Origin: Salminus brasiliensis
Taxonomy: Eukaryota > Chordata > Actinopteri > Characiformes > Bryconidae
Reading direction: 5' to 3'
Length of the DNA: 64,000 nucleotides
NCBI RefSeq assembly: GCF_030463535.1
Contig: NC_132893.1
Location: forward strand, 28,336,782 to 28,400,781
In this document: positions 39,501 through 49,900 of the stretch, piece after piece
How the letters are laid out: every line of letters starts with the position of its first letter
Numbering within the stretch: position 1 is the stretch's first letter
Program-made: the position numbers and the translations under genes
The notes under the pieces: generated by a model
Seen by the model: the letters and a program-made list of their open reading frames with translations, nothing else
Told to the model about the DNA's origin: nothing
Database searches by the model: none

Positions 39501-42500
39501 GTGCTGCTGGCTTACTACTTTGAGTGCACCAACACCTTCGGAATCCACATCCAGGGCTTCTTCTGCAACGATGCTGACCTGATGAAGCCGTACCCCGGTG
39601 CGGAGGAGAATAGCTTCATCCCTCCTCTTGTCCTTTACTGTGTGGTGGCTGCAGTTCCCACCGCCATCGTGAGTAGTCCATCTCTTAACTCCTTTCTCTC
39701 AGAAATTTGCTGTTAATGCTTTTTTTCATTCTAATGACTTATAAATTAATGTATACTAAACTAGAAATAATGATCAGATAAGTCTGTGGTATTCTAGGTG
39801 TAGCCTGAGCTTCTCTGAAGGCTGTTACACAAAAGGTGCCAAAGAGTGGGTGTGTTTTTTTTGTTTGTTCGTTTTTGGGGTTTTTGGAGGGATGCCATGG
39901 GCAAGCCTCTTTTGGTGCCCCGAAGAATCTTTCAGTGGATGCTTTTTTGGAAAATAAAAAAGAATTTGCTCAACTGAAAGTGTTGTTGAAGAGCCAGAAG
40001 GCATTCTTCTGTGGTGTTTCTCCAAAGAATGCATTCTGGTACTTTTTATTTCCAAGAGTGCATTTGTATGTTTTTATTGACTATGACTTTGGAAAGAACC
40101 ACTTTGCAGAGTTTACATGAGTTGAAAAAAGCAGTTTGCTTGTTTACCCAGGCCACTGAGCATTTAGAAGGCTTCAGGCACACGTCCTCCTTGGATTACC
40201 AGACTTGAACACAAGAGGGCACTGTGTCTTCAGCATCTGCAGTTCAAGAGCGACAGTCCCAAACATGAGACAAGCTTCCGACTGAAAGCCAGCCTTCACA
40301 CTGTGCTTTTGCTTTTTTGGCCAAGAGGGCAACGATGACTTACACTTTACCCTTGTTTTATTGCCATTATGAATCAAAGATCAAGGTTAACTTAATGAAT
40401 GGTAAATTAAATTGGCTGGCTGCGCTTTGGAGCAGCATGAATTGTGTTTTACACTGGACACAGTGACTCGTGGTGTCCTACGACCCATATGGGCCATAAA
40501 GCACCCAGCACTAATGAGATATGACTGCCTATTCCCCCTACATGGTCTTGAATGTAATCAGTAGAAGGATGGTCTTCACGCTTCTGTCTCTCTGTGGATT
40601 TCTGTCAAAAGCCTTTTCAGCTCTTTTAAGGGCTAAAGAAGCCATCGTTACGGTTGTTTGCATCATATAATTCTGGATCATATAATGTTAAGATTGCTTT
40701 TTTTTAAGGAATAGTTTTAATAAAAAATGACTAAAAAAGTACTTTTCTTACACATCAGTTAACTCAGTTCTACAATTTCTACATTACTACATATGTGACC
40801 GTATTGTCCATAAAGCTGTGACCATAAACTCATGGCTGTAAGGGTGTATGGAGTAGCCTTCTGCACTACTCAGTGAGCTGAGCATTACTGTCATTTCAGT
40901 CATAAAATAAAATCATGAGATATTGACAGCCTTATTTTACTGCGGTAAGCCTAGCAGAGCTGATAAAACAAGCTTTTAACAGGAGCACAATGCTCTGCCC
41001 TCAGGAGTAAAGAAATGCATTAAAGCTGGACTGGCCCTGCAGAGAGAAAATCTACTCCAGTGGAGAAAGAGCTGCACTGTTGCCGTCCCTTCGGCATAAA
41101 ACACACTTATGTGGTAGCCTTTTTCCTCTCTCCTCAGTCTCTGTGACGCCAAAAAAAACTAGATGGCTTTTTTCAACTAGACGATGAGTAACAGCCACAT
41201 TTCAATGGATGTGTTAAGTAAACTGTGATTCTTTGGGAAAGAAGAGATTTTCCCCCGTCTCACTGAGTTGGAAGTGAATCTATTCATTTGAAACCCTTGA
41301 AAAGCTACACTTGAATAATGCTATAGTGGAACAACTAGGAGCTAGCGGCAGGTGATGCAAATATGGAGCCAATCAGCGGATCCCGACGTCATTAAGCCCT
41401 CCCAATGAACAGCCTTGAGTACGGTTTCAGCCAACAGGTTGAAAAAAGCCAGTGGACCGGTTACCCTCCGTGCTCAGAACTGCTCTGCCCTGCTGTGGAA
41501 AAGGAGCCACTGATACCAGCACCACACACTGTACCATGTCAGTGTCAGTGCTATGTTAAGAAGGGTCCGCCACCCAACCTATTATCTGGTCAGTGGCTCC
41601 CAAGTGGCAAAACTGTCTTGGTTCCTTCATTTTAGAGATTCTTCAGTTTGATAAATGGTGATTCCACAACCATCCCTGACAGGTACTCCAAGAGAACATA
41701 ATTGGCCTCACTCTCCCCAAATCACTCCGTGTGGGCATCTGTTAACTGACCGACAGAACAGAAGTTGCAGTTTGTTAGTTCAGACCATGCCATCAGCACA
41801 TGATGATATGGGAGGAGACTGAAGAGATGGGAGAGAACTGTGGGCTGGAGTGCAGGCAGCTTCTGCTTGTGGTGGGAAGCCAGTCCCCCCTCTCTAGTAA
41901 GTGAAACCAGAAATGAGAGATGACCGAGTTAAAAGGGGGAAGACTGGGTTGTGGAGGATCGCAAACACTTGTCAAAGACACATGAACAAGGTAGAGATGG
42001 TGTTTATAGGGCCGTAGATTGGGAGGAGGGGCTTCAGGCATGTTATTCCATAACATCACTGTTCTCCTTTAGGCTTCGCTATGTTGTTATGTTGCTCCTT
42101 AAGCTGTCCAACAAAATTTTGCAGGAAGAGTATTGACAGAAATCCAAAATATGAATTTACGTACAGTAATGTGAAAGATTTTAGGCTAAAAAATGAAAAA
42201 GCTCCTTATCTGGGTGGTAAGTGTTTGTTTCCTCAGTAAAACACTAATATTAGTAACATCACTGTGTTCATTAAAACCTCTTCAAAGCTTTATAGTTATC
42301 ATCCAAGACCTGGTTTGGTAAATCCGTGCCTAATGATGTTAGATCAGGTGAGGTGGGGATGAAATTGAACACATCTATACGCTGTCTGGGGGCGTCCAGG
42401 AGAGATCTGGAACCATACTTGCTTCTTCAAACTAGAAGATCTCAACTACTTTCTTCAAAATGTGAAATTCCTGTTCCTTGCTACTATGTTTATATTTACT

Positions 42501-45500
42501 TGAATCCCTTCTAATATGATCTAGAATTTCTGTGATCAAAATCTCTATGGCAGACTCAATTGCTTTAAAATGTGCTTAAGTGCCTAAAACATCTGCACAG
42601 TACTGTAGATCAGGTCAGCGCTGGTCCTATGATGTTCGTTATCCATTAACTGATAAAGTAGAGTGGAAGAGAGAAATGGTATGCCTTCAAAATGCAGGCA
42701 CAGTGTCACAGTGTCCTTGTTTTCTCCGCTGTGTAGATCTTCATTGGGGAGATCTCCATGTACGTAATGAAGGCTACCAGAGAGGCCCTCATTGCCCAGG
42801 AGAAAACCATCGTTACTGGGGAGTGCTGCTACCTGAATCCACTCATTCGCAGGATCATCAGGTTTATTGGTGAGTCTTTTTTTTTTGTGGTTCAGAATTC
42901 TCTTCTTGAGCACCATGTATTTTAATGTGAGCTCTGTTGGCAGAGAAGCTCTGAGCAGCCCGATATGAGGGAAGCAAAAAGCAGAATCCTTCCACCCTGT
43001 TCTGATTTTTTATCACTGAGCTGGACTGGTTAGTTCAGAGAGGAATGCAGGGGAAAAGCATATCTGCTGCATGCTTGACTGTTCCTGTGTTTTACTAATA
43101 AAAGAACAACTCACATTTTTTTAATCAAAACTAGAGTTTTATAGTATAAACATATAATAGAATAGATCATAAATAAAGCACTAAGAAAGTCCGTTTATCA
43201 AGAATATTGATGGTACATTTTCAGTGTACTTTCACCTTTGAAATCCAGCTCTGGTCTGCTGTGAAGAGAGCTAACTCCTACAGCATTACTTGACCCTGAT
43301 GCATAATTCAGGAGAGACTCCAGTAATGGTGTCCTTTGAGGCCTGGTATTGCAACGATATAGACTATTGTATTGAATACTTTTCACTCTGAGCTCGTAGA
43401 CAATCTCTAACTCTCGGGACAGGGGAGCATTGCTTCTGTCTTTCTCTCTCTCTCTCTGTTTCTTCTTCTGTCTCTGGCGGTGGTAGTTTTCGCTTGATGC
43501 GCTCATTGCTCATGGGCACCTTTCAAACAATGGGAAGCCCCATGAATTCATAACACGGTTTTCTCGGCGGTGTGCAGTTTCACATCGAAGCAAGTCAGAA
43601 AGTATCACTCTGTTCGTCACAAGATGGCATAAATGAACAGGCAGGAAAAGAGCAGAGCTGTTTTGAGGCAGTATGGGAGGTCTGCATTTGAATCATGCAC
43701 TGGTTACGATTGGTTTGCTCAGAAGGAGAAGCTAATTCTATTGTCTGATGAATCTCGTAATGCAAATAAAAAACAAAAAGATGTTCAGCCACCGCAACAT
43801 TTTGTATTTGTCCTTCCTAGAATATCTAATCAGATTGCCTCTGTTGTCTGCACTCTGATTGGGAGCAGTGAGCCAAATTGAAACTTGTTGGCATTGTCTG
43901 CTGCAGGTGTCTTCGCGTTTGGCCTGTTTGCGACAGACATCTTTGTGAATGCCGGTCAGGTGGTGACGGGCAATCTGGCACCCTACTTCCTCACCGTCTG
44001 CAAGCCAAATTACACAGGCATGGAATGCCGCTTCAACCACCAGTTCATCTCCAATGGCAACATCTGCACGGGGAACCAGGTGGTGGTGGAGAGAGCCAGG
44101 AGATCTTTCCCTTCCAAAGACGCTTCACTCAGTGTCTACTCCGCTGTCTATGTCACTGTAAGAATCTGAAGGTTTTTGCTCTTTTTAATGAAGATGTTTC
44201 TCATATTTTACATTCAGTGTTTGTTACTGATGGAAGATGTTTATGTTGGTTTGTTTAAATGAAGGGTAATGTGAGCAATAGTGAACCACGAGAGTCCTGA
44301 ATATTATGAAATATTATCAAATAGGGCTCTGGAGTGTGATAACTTGGGGCCAATTTATGCTTCTGCGTTGAGTCAACGCAGAGTCTACGCCGTAGCCTGT
44401 GTAAGTGGCCTACGCTGTTGCGTGCGTTTATACCTGTGCAGCCAAAACACTACTTTGGCGAGGGGGGCTGGGGTCCTAGTGCCACAGTGTTGAATCTCTT
44501 GCCATATTACAATCAGCAGCAACTGAAACTGAGCAGATCATGTAGAAGTTGGAGCGAAACTGGCTGCTGCTAGTCCAAAAGGCCATTAAACCAAATGAGG
44601 CAGAAGGAGGGTGAATTTTCTGTGCTTGTCCAGCCACTGAGAGACTCCGACGAGGAAATGCAGGTAAATTCGATGAATCGGTTCGCCATGTGTGATCATT
44701 TATCTCACATGTTCATCCAACTGATCCAACAATTTGCAGAAGTACGGAAATACGACGCTACCAAGCAGACTAATCAAATTTGTTGTGGTTCGTGTCGCCA
44801 TGCCGCATAGTTACCTTTCTGGGCAATGCGTGTCAAGCTACGGTGTAGGCTACAGTATGGGGTACATGGCTATGTGTAGATTCGACACAGAAGCATAAAT
44901 TGGCCTTTAGTTCAGAAAATGTCTTAGTATCATGATATTAAGGCTAGTGTTATCCACACACAAGAAGGTGGTTAAAATTAAAGGACATATTATACAGTCT
45001 GAACCTTACTGCACTAAATGTTTCATTCAACATATTACTCATATTTCCTGAGCTTGTGTTTAAAATGTTGACTTTGAGTCTATGTATGAAACAAAAGCCA
45101 CACTTAAATAGTAGCCAAATCATTCTGTTCGTTTATTTCCAGAGATGTTTGAAGGCCACTTTGTCTGTTTAAGGCAGCAGTTCTCATTAGGTTATTTTTG
45201 AGGATAACCTTTTCATGCAGTCTAAGGTTAATAATCTCCCGTTGTCATCATCAACTACAACACAGAGTGTGGCTCCCCAGCATGGCTGGTGGGCAGTGTG
45301 CATCCTTGAGCCAAGCCGTTACCTTTGCTATATCAAAATTATGTGATTAGTAGCTTACTTAGCTGAAATGTTGTTTTATGGTCAGTGACACTGTGTGTTT
45401 AGCAGTTGCTAAACTTCAACATGAAACCAGACAAGAATGCATTTTATGCTTTGTGTTGGAATGGTCAGTGGTTTATATGACATGTTTTACCATCTTGTTT

Positions 45501-46885
45501 TTTGGGGGGTGTAAATTTTATATGACTGACCACTGCTCCCATTGGCCCTAGTCTTAAGAGAGAGGGTAAGAATAGGGTGTGGCTTTGTACAGCAGACAGG
45601 AAAAGTCAGCAGTGGCTGCCGCTCAGACAGATCAAACCTGTTGTTGATGTCTATGCTTGTTAGCCGCATATACCGTTATCCAGGTAATGGGGGGTTTGCC
45701 TGTTATGTTAGCATTAAGCTAGTAGTGGTAAATTTTGACTCCATTAGTAAACTTGACAGGAGCAAGTAAACCGTTGGTGGAAGCTTGTTGCCAAGTCTAA
45801 AAACACATAGGCAACACACTGCTGTGTCCTCAACCACAAACTGTTCTACATTAACTAATGCAAACACCAACAAGACCCGCAGAACCAGCATCATTATCAT
45901 GGTAATAAGCCGACCACAATAGCCACTATGTGGGCAAAAGTATTGGGACACACAACTTAATCCTTGAATTCAGATGTTTCAGTCCCATTGGCACATAAAA
46001 TCAAGCACTTAGTCATGCAGTCTGCCTTTTAAACACATTAGTAAAAGACAGACGAGGAGAGATGTGTTTTCAACAATAGAGCCGTTCCTGTGCTCCTGTG
46101 CCCAGGCCATGGTTGGAGATGCTCAGACGGGAGCAATGTAGTTCTAATGTGTCCTTCTGTGAAGTTGAAAGGGGAGCCAAACGTGTTTCCTAAGATAGGT
46201 AGAACACAAAAACTGACAGGATGATCTTCAGGCTGATGTATCAAAACTACTTTTCATGTCATTTATTATGTAATTCTATATAAATAATAAACCAGGATGA
46301 GAGAACTCTAAATTTGTATGGGGTTCATGTGAGCGACCTTGATGGAAGAAGTCTTGTAATGGGTTAGGATGGGATGCAGTGATAAACAGTACTGTATATA
46401 TTAAATCAATATATGCAATTTACAACACTGGGGTCATTCAGAGGTCTTTACAGTGTAGATTGTGTGTGTGTGTGAGTTCTGGGGATGTCGTTGGATTAGT
46501 AATTTTGGGTGTGCGTAAGCTGCAGCTACACAGGCATATTTCATTTCGCAGAAGAGCCAGTGCTGGAAATAGTCAAGGCACCCCAGTCATGTTAATTCAC
46601 CAGCTCCACATCAGCATGTTCAGAGAATAAGTGAGTCTGCAAAATGCCCTTGGACTAAAGTGGCGTGGCAAGCCTCGGTTTGGCCCGGTCTCCTTGAGCA
46701 GCTGAAGTTTTGTTATTTACTCCCATCGCTTCCTCCATAATTGGCTTTAATCTCCCCAAGGTTGTGCAAGCTGTGTGTATTTACCTAAGCCCCGTTCTTC
46801 AGTCACCTGGCGGGGAACACGCTCTGTGTGAAATAAATCGGCCCGCCTCTGTCTGTGGCATGTGTGTCCGTGGTTTTGTGTGTGT

Positions 46886-46919
<34 letters not shown>

Positions 46920-49900
46920 CTATGCTTGCTTGCCTCTTTTTCAGATGTACATCACGAGCACCATCAAGACGAAGAGCAGTCGGCTGGCTAAGCCCGTGCT
47001 GTGCTTGGGGACGCTGTGTGCAGCTTTCCTCACCGGCCTCAACCGCGTGTCAGAGTACCGCAACCACTGCTCAGATGTCATTGCTGGCTTCATCCTGGGA
47101 AGCTCTGTGGCTCTTTTTCTGGTCGGTTTTATAATGTTTAATCTGTTATTTCCAACCTTTAAAAACAGCATCTAAAATTGTTTGCAGCGCTTTACTTTGT
47201 GTAAACATGGCATTTGGTGAGTGGACTGACCGAAACGCTCTGAAATTATGTCATTAATTTTTTGAATAGGACAGAGAGAGGCACGACCAAACCCAATTTG
47301 CAAGACCAATTATCCAATCCTTGTTCATGTGAGCTCCCTCTATTATTACCAGTGGTCCCAATACTAGGAGAGTGAAGACTAACATGTCTCCTAGGACACA
47401 TTTGCAGCCAGCCACCACCTCTTTTCGAACTGCTGCTGATGCAGCTGTGCCAGGTAGCCAGTATGCTCGGAGGAGAGCATCCCAGCTTCCCAGCTCCGAT
47501 AAAGCAGCTAACAGATGTCTGTGCTGACCAACATCATACTAGGAGTAATGTGGGGAGGAGGTGCCATCAACCCACCCCTGAAAGAGCAAAGGACTCTGGC
47601 TGCTGCTGGCAAGCAGAATGACCTGGGATTTAAACCAGCGATCGTTGGATCACAGGGGGCAGCACCTTAGTCTGCTGGACCACTCGGAACCACAACTTTT
47701 TAGAGGGTGTTTGTTAAATAATTTGAAAGGTATTTGTGCAAGTTATTTTTAAATGAAATCACCCTGCCCAGCTCTGCTACAGAAGAGATCATACATGTAA
47801 AACCTCAGAACTTGTAAACAGTTGAGGTGAAAGCAGAGGTAGTTTAGTGGGGGTTAATTGTAACAGACTAGTTGTACCAGTCTTTTAGTTGATATTGCCA
47901 CAATTATTTTGTGCAGTTCTAGGTTATGTAATATATATATAATTATATAGTAAATAAAAAAAAAACACTGTGACACAAACAAACGTTGTGTCTGCATTGT
48001 GTCCACTATTGTGAATTGTGAAGAAATATCTGTCCAAATACGTCCAACATTCACAGCTGATATTGGGAATAATAGAAGAGCTGTTTAACTGCAATAGAAG
48101 TCTAACATTTTATCCCACATTTCTTTTCTCCCGCATTAAAGGTTAGGCATGTTGCTTTTTTCTTTTTCCTGAAAACTTTCCTCCAGTAGTCGTGGAAGGC
48201 CTGTGTTTAATAAGGAGTATGAATCTGTAGCTTGTGTTTTTTGCATACCTCAATACTGAACTCACAAAGCATGCTTGACCTTGTGTCTCTTGCTTGTTCG
48301 GTTTTCACTATCACTGTGTTGTCCGTTCTAATTACATGAACCAGCTCCATTTGTTTTGCCATGACCGCCTGAGAAGCTCTATGTAGAAGTGTCTGGTCAG
48401 TTTAATGGTGTATGTTTACTGCATCGTTGTACTAAGAAAAGGGCAACCTTTCAGAAGCCATAGATGTGTCAAAGCAATCAGTTTATGGCATTTTATTAAG
48501 AATATTATTGTAACGGTCAAAAGTGATTTTTAAATTTGAAATATAATAGTTTAATAGTACTTTAGTCGTAAGTTTTAATCTCAAGGTCAAATAATGATGT
48601 ATTCTAGACATTCATCTAGATTTTAATGCTGTACAGCTTTCTTGTCATCTACCACTCTAAGCTCAAAGGACTGGCACATTAAAACTGTTTCAGCTCCTAA
48701 ATTGGTTTAATTTTTTATAAAACATTAATTACTTAATTAATAACTTGTCAGTGGCAGTGTGTGGTCAGTGCATTACTGTACATAGTCAGCTTTTAGTAGC
48801 AGAAAAGACTGATTCTCTTCTATTTGCATAAACAAGCTTTATCTGTCTTCTCATGACCATGACTTTCCATGTCCTGTATTTAATCAGGGCTCTGTAGGCA
48901 TTTAGACAGTCAATACACTGGCCTGATAAACATGTCTTCTGCTATACAGGGACTGTGTGTGGTGAATAACTTCAAAGGAGCCCACTCGACTCCTGCCAAA
49001 CAGAAGACGGAGGATTACCGTGGCCTCCCGCTGATGACGTTTCCCCGTGTGGAGAGTCCTCTGGAGACCCTCAGCGCACAGGTAGATAGATCCTTTCGCA
49101 CACTCCTCATCATAGATACACGTTTCTATGACGGTCTGTAATGGCTCAGATTTGTCTTTCTCTGCGGGTGATATTTCAAATCCTCCACATTATCTCCTAG
49201 ACTTGGATCGTGATGTCCAAAAGGGCTTGAGTTCACTGCGTGGCATGTGGTGGGTGGATATGGCCTGCTTATACTTAAGAGATTATTTGTCATACGTCAG
49301 GTGTCATGAAAGGCTCAGCCTTGACGAGATTTGGAAACGTCCTTCTTTGAATTCGCAGAAACTCCTTCCACTAGACGTCAGCGCCTCTCTATCATATCTG
49401 CGCAGGAGCTTTTATATTTAGTCTGAATGGATGCATTTTAGTTCACTCCCCTTATTTGGCATGCAATTTGCTTTTAATTTCCTAACGTTCACTGAAATTT
49501 CATGCTATGTCTGTAATAGTCACCTTACCCTAAAGCACAGTCGTCAGAACTACACAGCAATTGCACCCAGTTTCTATCTGCTAGAGCACCAGCAGGTTCC
49601 CATTTATTCCTCCTAAAGCTGGGCGGGGGGAAACAGAGGTCTGCATTTCTATCATATACAGCAGGGAAATACAATGGTTCTTTTCCAAATTGATTTTGAC
49701 ATCCCGTGCAGCAGGGAAAATCCAGCCAGACAGCTCTATTGACAGGGAGCCAGCAAAAACAGCCCTTCTGCTTTACCAGGCTGTGCTGCAGAGTGGGCCG
49801 GAGAATCCCTCTGCACTTTTGACAAATGTGAAAGACACAAACCCATCAGTCCAGCACAGTTTGGGATGCGCCGTTAAAGACAATGCCCTGTACAATAAAA

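Larger units (their letters stand above)
39669..42736 (+). other. plppr1: plppr1 intron 3 (3.1 kb)
   Basis: Contains a MITE copy (39,870-40,110), a repeat fragment (41,440-41,620) and one copy of a paired dispersed repeat (41,784-42,040). No extra exon is seen. Confidence 0.8.
44158..46944 (+). other. plppr1: plppr1 intron 5 (2.8 kb)
   Basis: Contains an inverted-terminus transposon (44,346-44,907), a Tc1-like fragment (45,920-46,060) and a long TG repeat ending just before the exon-6 acceptor. No additional exon is seen. Confidence 0.8.
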
